From Saprospiraceae bacterium (GTDB lineage Bacteria > Bacteroidota > Bacteroidia > Chitinophagales > Saprospiraceae), in assembly GCA_016716335.1 (NCBI GenBank), contig JADJWN010000009.1, forward strand, positions 62,001 through 126,000: a DNA stretch of 64,000 nt, read 5' to 3'. Position 1 is the first letter of the stretch, and every line of letters begins with the position of its first letter. Shown here piece after piece: positions 9,013 through 18,682 of the stretch. The notes beneath the pieces were generated by a model. That model saw only the letters and a program-made list of their open reading frames with translations, did no database searches and had not been told where the DNA came from. The position numbers were made by a program, and so were the translations under genes.

Positions 9013-9879
9013 ATGCGGTATATATTCAGTATTTTTATCCTCACCCTGCTATTCATTGATCTTTCTGCCCAGAGTTTTGGTATCAGAGCCGGACTGAATT
9101 ATTCCAAACTCAGCGGCCCTACCGATTCGAATGGCAGTGTGACGGAAAAATTCGGACTGACCAATGGTTTTCATTTCGGCATCAACTATGCCTACCAGAT
9201 GGATGATGACTTTGCGGTGAAAGCTGAATTGCTTTATAATCAGATGGGTACAAACTATAGTTATAACGGAGCCTCCTATTACAAGATACCTTTTGGCACC
9301 AGCTTCGTGTACGAAAAAGGACTTACCGACATGACCCTGAAAGTATCCAATGCCTACATCACCATTCCAGTGATGATACAGTACCAGCTATCCAAAAAAA
9401 TCGAACTGAATGCAGGAATCTACGGCAGTGTGCTTATTGCACCGAGAGGCAGCGGAACTATTTTTTTTGAATCAACCGAGCATCCCACCGAAGTATTTTT
9501 CAAGCAGTCACTCGTACACAATTATTACAGTGACAATGCCCGTGGTACTGCAAGCATTGCTCCCGGACCCGCCATCATCATCAATGGCAACGTGGTACAG
9601 CTGGCCAAAGATGCCGGGGCCTATTACAACTTTAACGAATCCGAAAAAAACGGAAACACTTACAATTCCATTGATTTTGGATTGACGGGTGGTGTTTCCT
9701 ATTTCATCAATAAGGGATTTTATATCGGTTTTCGATATGATTACGGACTGACAGATGTGACCAACAATGCTATGAATCCATCCAGACGGGATTTTGATGA
9801 GACCAACGATGCCATGATATTCAAAAATCAGTTACACAGACATATAGGGCTGCAGGCATCCTTTGGATTCAGATTCTGA
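9013..9879 (+). CDS. PorT-like outer-membrane beta-barrel protein
   Basis: This 288-residue protein has a clear signal peptide (about 1-19, ending LSAQ) and then alternating hydrophobic/polar strands: GIRAGLNYSKLSG, FHFGINYAYQM, AVKAELLYNQMG, FYIGFRYDYGLTDV. It ends in an aromatic-terminal strand (ASFGFRF) as expected of a porin-like barrel inserted by BAM. It matches the PorT/outer-membrane beta-barrel family that is abundant in Bacteroidota. Substrate or partner is unknown. It stands alone; its 3' end is 3 bp from the convergent smpB stop, so no separate terminator fits between them. Confidence 0.82.
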   Translation: MRYIFSIFILTLLFIDLSAQSFGIRAGLNYSKLSGPTDSNGSVTEKFGLTNGFHFGINYAYQMDDDFAVKAELLYNQMGTNYSYNGASYYKIPFGTSFVYEKGLTDMTLKVSNAYITIPVMIQYQLSKKIELNAGIYGSVLIAPRGSGTIFFESTEHPTEVFFKQSLVHNYYSDNARGTASIAPGPAIIINGNVVQLAKDAGAYYNFNESEKNGNTYNSIDFGLTGGVSYFINKGFYIGFRYDYGLTDVTNNAMNPSRRDFDETNDAMIFKNQLHRHIGLQASFGFRF

Positions 9880-9882
9880 TTA

Positions 9883-10347
9883 TCAGAGTTTTATTTTTTT
9901 CAGGCGGTCGAGATCCCTTTTACTGTCTCTTTCCTTGATAGTTTCTCTTTTGTCATAAGCCTTTTTGCCCTGTGCCAGTGCAATTTCCAGCTTGGCAAAT
10001 CCTCTGTCCGAAAAATATAATCTGTAAGGCACTATGGTCAATCCTTTTTCAGTGACCCTTCTTTCCAGTTTTTTCAGTTCGGATTTGTGCAGCAGCAGTC
10101 TTCTGTCTCTTCTGGCATCGTGATTGTAAATGGTACCGTGGTCATACTCTGCAATAAACATGTTTTTTACCATCAGATTCCCCTTGTCAAAGATGCAGTA
10201 GGCATCATTCAGATTTGCAAGTCCCTGTCGGAGGGCTTTCACCTCTGTGCCTGTCAATACCAGACCCGCTTCATATTGCTGTATGAACTGATATTCGAAT
10301 TTTGCCTTGCGGTTTACAATCTCCTTGGTGACAGTTTTTGCCTTCAT
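9883..10347 (-). CDS. smpB: SsrA-binding protein SmpB
   Basis: SmpB binds tmRNA and brings it to stalled ribosomes for trans-translation. The protein has NRKAKFEYQF near the start, GLVLTGTEVKALRQG in the barrel core, and the basic C-terminal tail KKAYDKRETIKERDSKRDLDR that enters the empty mRNA channel. I start at the ATG at 10347 (154 residues, the normal length), not at 10386. A good promoter lies at 10365-10395 inside the longer frame, and the extra 13 residues are not family-like. The gene converges with the barrel gene. The tmRNA gene itself was not recognised in this window. Confidence 0.92.
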   Translation of the reverse strand: MKAKTVTKEIVNRKAKFEYQFIQQYEAGLVLTGTEVKALRQGLANLNDAYCIFDKGNLMVKNMFIAEYDHGTIYNHDARRDRRLLLHKSELKKLERRVTEKGLTIVPYRLYFSDRGFAKLEIALAQGKKAYDKRETIKERDSKRDLDRLKKIKL

Positions 10348-10364
10348 CCCTTTAAAAATGGATG

Positions 10365-10395
10365 CAAAGATAACAGAAAAACCCATTGCCTGAAA
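10365..10395 (-). promoter_or_regulatory. Bacteroidota promoter of smpB
   Basis: On the minus strand TATCTTTG (10365-10372) is preceded by TTTC at 10392-10395 with a 19-bp spacer, close to the TTTG-N19-21-TAnnTTTG consensus. It ends 17 bp before the ATG at 10347 and decides that start. Confidence 0.6.
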
Positions 10396-10486
10396 TCTAA
10401 AATTTCCGGGAGAGGCTACCTCTTACCACTGCCATTGTATGGAATAATCTGCCGGATAGACACCCGGCCGTACTTTGGACGGATTA

Positions 10487-11311
10487 TCAGGTGCTGTGCT
10501 CTGTGATCCACTGAATGATTGCACCGGCTATTTGCTGCTTGCCTTCCTCCCTGAACAGCTCATGATACCATCCCTCATACAACAGCAGTTTTTTATCCGC
10601 ACTATTGCAATGCTGATAAAACATTTTGCTGCCTTCCACATCAGCCAGCCGATCAGCCGTACCATGCAGCAGCAAAATCGGGTGTACGAATGCCGGTGCC
10701 TGCATCTGCACTTTTTTCATAGCCATAAGCATTTCATGACCCATTCTCGCTTTGGTACCTCCGTGGTATACCATTGGGTCATGGAGATAATCATCCACCA
10801 CCACCTTATCTCTCGACAGTGCACGGGCATCCAGTTTAATGGTGGGTAGCCATGGAGCCACCTTTGACATAAAGCCGGATATTTTTCTCAGAAAAGGCGA
10901 AATGTGTTCTGAAATTTTCAGTGCTCCTGAGGTGGAAATCATTCCCCTGATACGGGTATCCTGTGACTTTATCAGATACAAAATCCCGATCAATGCGCCC
11001 ATACTCTGCCCCATCAGAAATACAGGACCGCTTTCTATGCGGGCATGTGCGATAAACTTTTCCAGATCCTCAAGATACAGATCAAAACTATTGACATAGG
11101 CCCTCACTCCTTCAGACCTGCCAAATCCTCTCTGGTCATAGGTCAGGAAATCTATGCCTCTTTCATTGAATTGTTGTGCCAGCCAGTCATATCTGCCGCT
11201 GTGTTCCGTATATCCGTGTATGAATAATATGGTGGCAGCCGGATTGGCTGTTTTGTGATACAAAGTATATAATCGGAGTCCGTCCTTTGTGGTAAAAAAA
11301 TCATTCATCAT
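10487..11311 (-). CDS. monoacylglycerol lipase-like alpha/beta hydrolase
   Basis: This is a 274-residue serine hydrolase of the Hydrolase_4/PldB (lysophospholipase, monoacylglycerol lipase) group. Visible marks are the HGYTEHSGRY oxyanion region, YDQRGFGRSEG, the nucleophile elbow GQSMGALIG (catalytic Ser), the acidic residue in LLLHGTADRLAD and the His in YEGWYHELF. No signal peptide is present, so it is cytoplasmic or loosely membrane-bound. The start follows the stop of the LTA-synthase-like gene by 2 bp, so the two are co-transcribed. That pairing suggests lipid turnover tied to the upstream phosphoglycerol or phosphoethanolamine-type transferase, though this is inference. Confidence 0.88.
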   Translation of the reverse strand: MMNDFFTTKDGLRLYTLYHKTANPAATILFIHGYTEHSGRYDWLAQQFNERGIDFLTYDQRGFGRSEGVRAYVNSFDLYLEDLEKFIAHARIESGPVFLMGQSMGALIGILYLIKSQDTRIRGMISTSGALKISEHISPFLRKISGFMSKVAPWLPTIKLDARALSRDKVVVDDYLHDPMVYHGGTKARMGHEMLMAMKKVQMQAPAFVHPILLLHGTADRLADVEGSKMFYQHCNSADKKLLLYEGWYHELFREEGKQQIAGAIIQWITEHST

Positions 11312-11313
11312 AT

Positions 11314-13215
11314 TTATCTGTTTTTAAAATCTTCCATCAATACCTGCAGAAAAGCCTTCATGTTGTTTGACTGGTTTTCGCAGTTTCCCTCCCGGATTAT
11401 GTCCTTATGCAGATCCAGAGAATAAACCTCTGTACAGCTTTCTGTAATCCACCCCACTCCATTATTGAAGGCATAATATATCCCGGGATGGCTCTTTGGT
11501 GCAAAGATGTCATGACTGAATCTGAAACCGGATGTTTCCCGGTTCATATTTTTTGCCAGAGTATAGGCAATATCATGTTGGGCAATCTTTTTATACTGAA
11601 TGGTGTGTTTTTGAATGACACCTCCTGTGAACAATAGAGGAATTCTGAATTTTTCGGGACTATGGTTCTGAAGATTTCCAGGGTATCTTGCTCCGTGATC
11701 TGCCACGATGCAAATCAGCAGATTATCCCAGTAATGTGTTTTTTCCAGACTGTCAATCAGCCTGACCAATGATTCGTCAGTATATCTTACCGAATTGTAA
11801 AAGAGGGCTTCCTCACCGGTTTCCTTCCAGTATGGAGGCACCGGTATATCATAGGGTGGATGGCTGCTCAGTGTGAGTAAGGCAGTAATAAACGGTCGCT
11901 TAAGATGGGGCAGGTCCATCAGGAATTTTTCAAACAGTACATGATCATGAACACCCCATTTTGCATTGAAATCCTCTGCAGAAAAAGCATCCTTATCCAG
12001 AATGTGTTGAAATCCTGTGCAATACAGATAGGATTCCATACCGGCAAAATCCGCATCCCCTCCATAATAGAAATAAGAATTATAATCCGGAGATGAATCC
12101 AGCAGGGAAGGGAGTTTTTCGCATTTTTCATGCATAGTCATAACAGAGTTTTTGGGTTGCGCAGGATAAGCACTGAATATACTCACAATACCTTTGTCAG
12201 TACGGTCTCCGGAGGCGAAGGTGTTGGGGTAAAACAATGATTTTCTTACAAGCTTATTAAGGCCCGGAGTCACAAAGCTCCCCTTGTACCGGAAATCAAT
12301 GAGTCCTCCGGAAAAACTCTCCAGGATGATAAAAAGGATATCGGGGTTTTTATTTTTAAAGATAAATTCAGAAGTCTCATCGGCTTTGCCGGATAATCTG
12401 TCAAAAGTGGCCAAAGCCTCACTGTCTTCAAAAAAATGGTAACTGTCGGTAATTTTATCATTTTCAATGGTGGTGTACATCAGATTCCACAAAGGATTGA
12501 CAGCTACATGATTGAGATACATTTTTTCTGAAAAATAGACCGTGCCCGGTCGCATGGTGGACAAGCCCAGACCGCCCCGAATCGGAATAATCATCAAGGC
12601 AAGGACTATTACCAATACCGGTAACTGCCCTGGTCCGGGCATTATAAAATGCCTGAAAAGCTTCCTGAACATCAACCAGCCCGTAATAAACAGTATCAGC
12701 ATGTTGGCAAGAAATTTCAAAGCGGTGTGAAAGTGTATAAAATTCCTGACCTCTCCGGGATGACTGATATATCTGAAAATGGTATCATCCAGCGGAAAAC
12801 CCCAATCTTTATACAAAACATTGTTTACCGCATGCGCTATGCAGGCTATACAAAGGAGTATCATATTCCATCCCGCAATAATTCTGACACCATTACGACT
12901 GCTCAACATTGATGTCATGAGCAGTAAAATCAGGAAAAATGTAAAATATCCGGTCAAAGAAAGATCAATATAAGCCCCATACCAGAATGCAGCAGAAATC
13001 TGACGGGAGGAATAGTCCGCTGTAAAGTGATAATTAGATACAACAAACAGCAATCTTGCCAAAAAAAGCCAACCCATCCATATGCACAGATATAATGCAA
13101 TCCGGATAATTGTCAACTTAATTTTTGTAAGATATTCCAAGGTGTTTTGGAATGGATTTTGGTTTTGTTTGAGGTTGGTATGAAAAGAAAAAGCGATTGC
13201 CAAAAAAAATGACAA
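11314..13215 (-). CDS. LTA synthase-family membrane sulfatase/phosphotransferase
   Basis: This protein of up to 633 residues has about five N-terminal membrane helices (to ~residue 225) and a large extracytoplasmic alkaline-phosphatase-superfamily domain (~290-620). The domain opens with NPDILFIILESFSGG and has the nucleophile region FASGDRTDKGIVSIFSAYP (a Thr as in LtaS-type enzymes) and a late metal motif VADHGARYPG. Such enzymes transfer phosphoglycerol or phosphoethanolamine from lipids to an envelope acceptor; the true substrate here is not known. The start is uncertain: 13215 is a TTG and another in-frame TTG at the LEYLTKI segment is as plausible. It shares a transcript with the downstream alpha/beta hydrolase. 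Confidence 0.85.
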   Translation of the reverse strand: MSFFLAIAFSFHTNLKQNQNPFQNTLEYLTKIKLTIIRIALYLCIWMGWLFLARLLFVVSNYHFTADYSSRQISAAFWYGAYIDLSLTGYFTFFLILLLMTSMLSSRNGVRIIAGWNMILLCIACIAHAVNNVLYKDWGFPLDDTIFRYISHPGEVRNFIHFHTALKFLANMLILFITGWLMFRKLFRHFIMPGPGQLPVLVIVLALMIIPIRGGLGLSTMRPGTVYFSEKMYLNHVAVNPLWNLMYTTIENDKITDSYHFFEDSEALATFDRLSGKADETSEFIFKNKNPDILFIILESFSGGLIDFRYKGSFVTPGLNKLVRKSLFYPNTFASGDRTDKGIVSIFSAYPAQPKNSVMTMHEKCEKLPSLLDSSPDYNSYFYYGGDADFAGMESYLYCTGFQHILDKDAFSAEDFNAKWGVHDHVLFEKFLMDLPHLKRPFITALLTLSSHPPYDIPVPPYWKETGEEALFYNSVRYTDESLVRLIDSLEKTHYWDNLLICIVADHGARYPGNLQNHSPEKFRIPLLFTGGVIQKHTIQYKKIAQHDIAYTLAKNMNRETSGFRFSHDIFAPKSHPGIYYAFNNGVGWITESCTEVYSLDLHKDIIREGNCENQSNNMKAFLQVLMEDFKNR

Positions 13216-13240
13216 CCGCTTTTTGGATAAAAATTACAGA

Positions 13241-13579
13241 TTATGCAAACATGCTTTCTTTACCGAATTTTTTGGCAAGTAATGCATAAAACAATACTCT
13301 GTATTTGTTTCTGTTGGAAGATCCCATTTTGTCCACTGTGTCTGCAATGGCAGCATCCAGCTCAGGACCGTCTGCCAATCCCAGTTTTTTGATCAGAAAG
13401 TTGTTTTTTACTCTATCCAGCTCCTCTTTATCCGAACTTGACACCAACTCTGCATCTGCCAGATAGATAGATGGGCCCAGGCTTTTGGCAACCCCGTGAA
13501 TCAGGCTTTCACTCAATCCAAGATTCAGATCAGCATTGCTTTTTTTGAAAACCTCCATTTTTTCATCAAATTTGCTCAT
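13241..13579 (-). CDS. DUF2853 family protein
   Basis: This small (112-residue), charged, helical cytoplasmic protein begins MSKFDEKMEVFKKS, as is usual for DUF2853. It ends with the family-like VDKMGSSNRNKYRVLFYALLAKKFGK. No catalytic residues, signal or membrane segment are visible. The family has no assigned function. The gene is followed by the LTA-synthase-like gene and preceded by 318 bp of AT-rich sequence in which only a weak TAATTTTG box (minus strand, 13825-13832) can be pointed to. Confidence 0.75.
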   Translation of the reverse strand: MSKFDEKMEVFKKSNADLNLGLSESLIHGVAKSLGPSIYLADAELVSSSDKEELDRVKNNFLIKKLGLADGPELDAAIADTVDKMGSSNRNKYRVLFYALLAKKFGKESMFA

Positions 13580-13897
13580 AGTGCTTGTTTTTAGAAGTAA
13601 TTTAAGAATGAATTAATATTTGAAATCGTTTTTTCAGCCTGCTTTATTGCTGCTTCTGAATGCAAAAGCATTATTCATGGTCCGGGGTTTGTGCAGATGC
13701 TTGGAAAGAAGTGGGTTTATTCCTTGATTTTGTGACTATTGCAAGATTTTGTGGAACAAATCCTTTTGAAAAATAACTCCTTTTCAATAATCCATTGCAA
13801 TGATATAACATTTTACGGATACACCAAAATTATAAAGCAACATATTGAAAATCACGGTTGAACATACTGATATCAAACTGATTTTCTAAAATTCCAA
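13580..13897. other. AT-rich intergenic stretch between hutI and the DUF2853 gene
   Basis: This is 318 bp without a credible gene on either strand. The only pattern is a minus-strand TAATTTTG (13825-13832) that could give the DUF2853 gene a ~240-nt leader. No clear terminator for hutI was found. Confidence 0.4.
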
Positions 13898-15136
13898 TCA
13901 GAGCCGTTGCCCCCGGATGAATACATCTTTAATGTGACCGGATCCGAAGTAATACACCATCTTTTCCAGCGTAATACCGGGTTTGGTGACTGTAAGATTG
14001 GCTTTTTTGCCGGGAGTGATACTGCCTGCATGCTCCTGTAATTCCATAGCGCAGGCACCATTGATGGTCACGGCATTGAACGCTTCCGTAGGGGTAAGCC
14101 GCATATTGTTGCAGGCAATGGACATAAGTAGCGGTATGTTGCCTGATGGACTGGAGCCGGGATTAAAATCGGAGGCTATGGCTACACCGAGACCCTGATC
14201 TATCATCTGCCTTGCCGGTGCATAGGGTATTCTGAGAAAAAAGGATACCGAAGGTAGTACTGTCGGGATAGTGGATGCATTTTTCAAGGCATCAATTTCC
14301 TCCTGGGTGGTGCATTCAAGATGATCCACAGAGATGGCATGATTCCGGATCCCGGCCTGAACACCTCCCGAAACCGCCAGCTCATTGGCATGGATCTTGG
14401 GTTTGAGGCCATATTTCCAGCCTGCTTCGAGTATTTTGTCCGTTTCTTCGGGCGTAAAAAATCCTTTATCACAAAATACATCACAATAATCCGCCAGCTT
14501 TTCTGCTGCCACAGCAGGTATCATCTCCTCAATGAGCAGTCTGAGGTAGCCCTCCCTGTCGTTTTTATATTCAGCAGGAATCGCATGTGCACCAAGGAAG
14601 GTGGATTTTATCATCACCCCGGAGGCTGATTTAAGTCTCTGAATCACCCGGAGCATTTTGAGCTCACTCTCCAGAGTCAGGCCATATCCACTTTTGATTT
14701 CTATGGCGCCCGTGCCCGTCTGCATTACTTCATGTAGTCTCCGGAGAGCACTTTCGTACAATTGGTCTTCCGGCATTTCTCTTAATCTGGCAGCTGAATT
14801 CAGGATGCCTCCCCCGGCAGCTGCTATTTCTTCATAACTTTTACCACGTATTCTGTCTACAAATTCGCCCTCTCTGCCGGCAGCAAATACAATATGTGTA
14901 TGACTGTCGCACCATGCCGGCATGACACATCCTCCTTGTGCAGAATATTCCACATCTGCATTCACAGGCATATTTTCCCTGCTTCCATAATCCAGGATTT
15001 GATCATTATCTACAAGCAACCACGCATCCCGGAGGGTTTCCGTATAATCCATATCCTTAGCTTTCAGAAAATGCGGATTGTTTCGGCTTGCGCCATAAAG
15101 CGTATGTATGTCTTTAATCAGTATCCTGGAAGTCAT
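13898..15136 (-). CDS. hutI: imidazolonepropionase HutI
   Basis: This amidohydrolase of 412 residues opens the ring of imidazolone-5-propionate to N-formimino-glutamate in histidine breakdown. Visible marks are the metal-binding CDSHTHIVFAAGREGEF segment, IEIKSGYGLTLESELKML, the second metal ligand region KIHANEL, SVDHLECT and the Asp in ASDFNPGSSPSGN. The ATG at 15136 is preferred to one at 15232: it begins at a conserved strand (MTSRILIKDI) and a TACTTTTG promoter box lies inside the longer frame. No other hut gene is nearby, so the pathway is dispersed. Confidence 0.93.
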   Translation of the reverse strand: MTSRILIKDIHTLYGASRNNPHFLKAKDMDYTETLRDAWLLVDNDQILDYGSRENMPVNADVEYSAQGGCVMPAWCDSHTHIVFAAGREGEFVDRIRGKSYEEIAAAGGGILNSAARLREMPEDQLYESALRRLHEVMQTGTGAIEIKSGYGLTLESELKMLRVIQRLKSASGVMIKSTFLGAHAIPAEYKNDREGYLRLLIEEMIPAVAAEKLADYCDVFCDKGFFTPEETDKILEAGWKYGLKPKIHANELAVSGGVQAGIRNHAISVDHLECTTQEEIDALKNASTIPTVLPSVSFFLRIPYAPARQMIDQGLGVAIASDFNPGSSPSGNIPLLMSIACNNMRLTPTEAFNAVTINGACAMELQEHAGSITPGKKANLTVTKPGITLEKMVYYFGSGHIKDVFIRGQRL

Positions 15137-15156
15137 ATTGAGATTTATCAGAACCG

Positions 15157-15164
15157 CAAAAGTA
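15157..15164 (-). promoter_or_regulatory. TAnnTTTG -7 box of hutI
   Basis: Minus-strand TACTTTTG ends 20 bp before the ATG at 15136. It supports that start over the longer in-frame one. No good -33 box is seen. Confidence 0.4.
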
Positions 15165-15452
15165 CGCAGAATTGAGCTCTGTTGTGGTTTAAAGAATATC
15201 CGGCATGATAAAATAGGGTTAATTTGAATCAATTATAAAAGCACAATTGCTGAGAAACTAAGGATATTTAATACCCGGATCCACTTTTATGACCACCTTT
15301 ATATCCGGTAATATTTTTAATCAAAGCCGGCAGCGTTTTATATAAATAGTCTCTCTTTATCTATATCAGCCCGGATTTTTCGGGAAAAAATGATAAATTT
15401 GTGATTACTTTACTTGCAAACTGTCCATTTTCTTACCAATAAATACATTGAA
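15165..15452. other. divergent intergenic region between hutI and the PKD gene
   Basis: No gene is visible between the two divergent starts (15137-15452). Apart from the hutI box, TAAATTTG at 15394-15401 matches the -7 consensus for the PKD gene on the plus strand and lies 51 bp before its ATG. The rest is AT-rich and shows no strong inverted repeat. Confidence 0.45.
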
Positions 15453-16829
15453 ATGAATCATTTGAACCAAATATTTCGTCCTACATTCAGCTGGTTGATT
15501 GCTGCAATTTTAATAATAGGAACAGTGCCTTCTATGTCAGCCCAAAATCAGAATTGTGCCGATGTGGACTTCAATTACGAAATTTTCGGCAACACCGTAA
15601 GGCTTACCGGAACGAGCAAGGATAATATCCTGCAATGGTACTGGAGTTTTGGCAACGGCACTTCTGCTACAGGCCAGACAGCTACCATCAGCTATGACAA
15701 AAACGGAGTGTATGAAATTTGTCTCAAAGTTTTGGCCGTAAGCCCTATTGCCACATCCAATGCAGGATGCACGGGGTTGATATGCAAAAAAATCACCATA
15801 GGCAATATCACCACCACTAATGATGATTGCGGTCTGGAAGCTGATTTTGAGATACAGGTAGCAGGCAATGATATCAGACTGACCGGAAAAAGCAATGACC
15901 CCAATGCCACTTACCTGTGGTATATATCCAGTCAGAACGTCCAGAAAACAGGGAGACAGGTAAGTTTTACCACAGACAAACCCGGGGTATATGAGGTGTG
16001 CATGATAGTGGTGAATGGAGCAGAGACCTGTAAGGTAAGACTATGTAAGAAAGTCCAGATAGGGCAGAATTGTACCCTCGAAGCAGATTTTTCCTTCGAA
16101 CTGTTGGACGGAGTTTTCCGGTTTACGGCCAAATCCAATCTGCTCAGCCCGACTGCAGCAGGTTTTGAATACTTCTGGGAATTCGGGGATGGCAACACTT
16201 CTTCCGGTATAGCCGTAAAACATATTTATACCAATGACGGCATCTACAATGTATGTCTGACTGTAAGGGATACAAGGACAGGCTGTACTACAAGAATCTG
16301 CAAGACCGTCAACTCAGATGGAAACTGCGACCTCAAGGCAGATTTCAAAACCCTTTCAAGTCTGAATGGTATTAATTTTACCGGAAGATCCAACAGCGAA
16401 AATGCCAAATATTACTGGGACTTCGGAAACGGCAGCCGGGGAGAAGGACAAAATGTAAGGACAAAATATGAAACTCCCGGAGTTTATACCGTATGCCTCA
16501 CTGTGGTGGATGAAGTAAAGAAATGTAAGGTACAGGTGTGTAAAAGAGTGCTTGTGGGCCGAACTCTGGGGCCTACAGTGACCAATACAGACAACCCGGC
16601 CATCCGCATTTTCCCCAACCCTGTCAATGACATCGTCAATATTCAGTCCAACGGTCTTAAGATTCAGCAGATTATTATTTTTAATGCCCAACAGGTGCCC
16701 GTAATGCAAAGGTCAGCCAATGATGGATTAGTCACGCTTGATGTTTCTGCACTGCCTACCGGGATTTATCTGGTGCATGCAGTACTCGAGGATGGAACGG
16801 TACTGAGTGCGAGATTCTATAAAAACTGA
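15453..16829 (+). CDS. secreted four-module PKD protein with T9SS sorting domain
   Basis: This 458-residue secreted protein has a signal peptide (about 1-30, ending MSAQ), then four tandem PKD-like modules of ~85-90 residues. Each opens with a Cys followed by an acidic-x-DF strand (CADVDF, CGLEADF, CTLEADF, CDLKADF), carries a W/Y-x-FGxG core (WSFGNG, WEFGDG, WDFGNG; degenerate in module 2) and closes with VC(L/M)-x-V and a C-K-(K/R/T)-V/I strand. The Cys pattern suggests one disulfide per module. The last ~75 residues are a type IX secretion tail (IRIFPNPVNDIVNI...LPTGIYLV). The protein is expected on the cell surface or released. The ATG at 15453 is chosen over one at 15414 because it begins the signal peptide. 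Confidence 0.88.
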   Translation: MNHLNQIFRPTFSWLIAAILIIGTVPSMSAQNQNCADVDFNYEIFGNTVRLTGTSKDNILQWYWSFGNGTSATGQTATISYDKNGVYEICLKVLAVSPIATSNAGCTGLICKKITIGNITTTNDDCGLEADFEIQVAGNDIRLTGKSNDPNATYLWYISSQNVQKTGRQVSFTTDKPGVYEVCMIVVNGAETCKVRLCKKVQIGQNCTLEADFSFELLDGVFRFTAKSNLLSPTAAGFEYFWEFGDGNTSSGIAVKHIYTNDGIYNVCLTVRDTRTGCTTRICKTVNSDGNCDLKADFKTLSSLNGINFTGRSNSENAKYYWDFGNGSRGEGQNVRTKYETPGVYTVCLTVVDEVKKCKVQVCKRVLVGRTLGPTVTNTDNPAIRIFPNPVNDIVNIQSNGLKIQQIIIFNAQQVPVMQRSANDGLVTLDVSALPTGIYLVHAVLEDGTVLSARFYKN

Positions 16830-16838
16830 TGGTTTACA

Positions 16839-16876
16839 AAACAAAAAACCCATCTCCGTAGATGGGTTTTTTGTTT
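16839..16876. terminator. bidirectional Rho-independent terminator
   Basis: A 17-bp perfect stem (16839-16855 with 16860-16876) around a CCGT loop is flanked by A tracts on the left and T tracts on the right. It can stop both the PKD gene and the convergent phospholipase D gene, whose stop it overlaps. Confidence 0.9.
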
Positions 16877-18407
16877 ATAAAATCTTTTTAGGCACAATCC
16901 TTCTGGTCAGGGTTTTTATTCGCTTACCTACGGATACCTGACTGTCAGGGTTAAAATCACGGGTTGTTTCCCAGCAGTTGTCAGGAGAAAATTCCTCTTC
17001 CATGATTTTCATGACTCCCCGGGCAATATTTTCAGAATGCACCACTACAAAGCACTCAGTATTCAGATGTGCACTCCTCGGGTCAAGATTAAAAGTACCC
17101 ACAGCGGTAATCCTGCCGTCGATTACCATGGTCTTGGCATGCAATCCGAATACAGGTGTAAATTCAGGATTTCCGGTCAAAGCTCCCGTCATAATTTTTT
17201 TGCGTATGGCAGCATCCGGTTTGTATTCAAAAATCCTGACCCCTGTAGCCAGAAGGGCTTTTCTGTCTCGCTGATATCCCGAAAAAGCCTCGGTATTATC
17301 GGTGGATTCCAGACTATTGGTCATTATCCTGATTTTTACCCCTTCCTTCGTTTTGGATTGGAAAAGCTCACGTACTTCCTTTGTGGTAATCAGATAAGGT
17401 GACTGTATATCTATGCTTTGCTTTGCATCACGTACCATTTGCATCAGATATTCGGTGGTCCTGCCGCTGCCTGACCAGCTTTCAGGTGTTTTATTTTTCG
17501 CAGGGTCATCGGCAATGTACTCAACACTATCCGTCCATACTATACCTCCTGATACTTGAAGAGCATGGAAAGCAGTCGGAAGATTGCGTATCTTTTCTCG
17601 TACCTGCGGCCAGTAATTGGAAGAATCACAGGCATATTGATGCAATTTTTCATATCTGTCCGGGCCAGATAAGGCAAGTCTGTCCGGTTTGACTAATGAG
17701 GCTACCGGTATTGAAAGCGGGTGATTCCAGTACAGCTCAAATGAGTTTTTCATATCTCTCACCGTTTTGCCAAGGACCAAAATATCTCTGTCCCTGAAAT
17801 TATAATCATGATCATAATCAAAGTATTCATCGGCAATATTCCGCCCGCCAGTGATGGCTATCAGATCATCAGCGATAAAGCACTTGTTGTGCATCCTTCG
17901 GTTGATACCCTTAAAATCAGTCAGTACCTTACCGATTTTTCCGGCCAGATTTTTTCCGATGTTTATATTGGGATTAAAAATTTTGATTTCAATATTTTCA
18001 TGGGCATCCAAAGTGGCAATATCCTCTTCCTCTGCCTCTACCATGATATCATCCACAATTATCCGGACTTTTACTCCCCTGTCAGCAGCCCTCACCAGAT
18101 AGTCACAGGCTATCAGCCCGATATTATCCACTGAAAAAATGAAATACTGTATATCTATACTTTTCTCCGCATGATCAGTTAGCCATGCTCTTGCAATCAT
18201 GGAAATATCTCCTTCCTCAAGGACATAGACACCTGTTTTTTCACTGGAATAAGATTCCGCAAAGCCGAGTTCACCGGCAATTGTAAGACTGTCTCTTTGG
18301 TTTTTTCCTGCACAGAAATCCCGGTTGTGCAAAGGTGTATCCTTGTGTTTACAGCCTTGTGTCAATACCACAAACAGCAGAATGATCGGTATGTATCTTT
18401 TTTTCAT
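16875..18407 (-). CDS. phospholipase D/cardiolipin synthase-like lipoprotein
   Basis: This 510-residue protein has a lipoprotein signal (lipobox LTQGC, Cys19) and two phospholipase D domains. The first HKD motif is HNKCFIADDLIAITGGRN (~172-189) and the second HAKTMVIDGRITAVGTFNLD, each with His, Lys and Asp in register. Each is preceded by a helper strand, SIDIQYFIF and SIDIQSPYLI. The pair forms one active site that transfers or hydrolyses phosphatidyl groups. Because it is exported and lipid-anchored, it is more likely a periplasmic phospholipid hydrolase or transferase than the usual inner-membrane cardiolipin synthase. It is monocistronic and ends in the bidirectional terminator. Confidence 0.9.
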   Translation of the reverse strand: MKKRYIPIILLFVVLTQGCKHKDTPLHNRDFCAGKNQRDSLTIAGELGFAESYSSEKTGVYVLEEGDISMIARAWLTDHAEKSIDIQYFIFSVDNIGLIACDYLVRAADRGVKVRIIVDDIMVEAEEEDIATLDAHENIEIKIFNPNINIGKNLAGKIGKVLTDFKGINRRMHNKCFIADDLIAITGGRNIADEYFDYDHDYNFRDRDILVLGKTVRDMKNSFELYWNHPLSIPVASLVKPDRLALSGPDRYEKLHQYACDSSNYWPQVREKIRNLPTAFHALQVSGGIVWTDSVEYIADDPAKNKTPESWSGSGRTTEYLMQMVRDAKQSIDIQSPYLITTKEVRELFQSKTKEGVKIRIMTNSLESTDNTEAFSGYQRDRKALLATGVRIFEYKPDAAIRKKIMTGALTGNPEFTPVFGLHAKTMVIDGRITAVGTFNLDPRSAHLNTECFVVVHSENIARGVMKIMEEEFSPDNCWETTRDFNPDSQVSVGKRIKTLTRRIVPKKIL

Positions 18408-18682
18408 AAAACTGTACCGGCAGAGAATAAAAAATGAGGGAGGAATTTCATGTCAGTAGATATATCCGGCAAAGATAGCCTTATATTCTTTACATCGGAT
18501 GAATAGTGGGATTGCCGGCTTAGTGTTGTTAAAAATGCATTCAACAAAGCTAAAGACAATGATTTAAAAAGCGATTATTAAAAATTTAACTCCGAGTATA
18601 ATTTTTTTGATGTTTTCCATGCTGCATTCCAAAAATGGCATTAATTTTATGCTCTATTATTAAGCCACGACGCTCACGGAAT

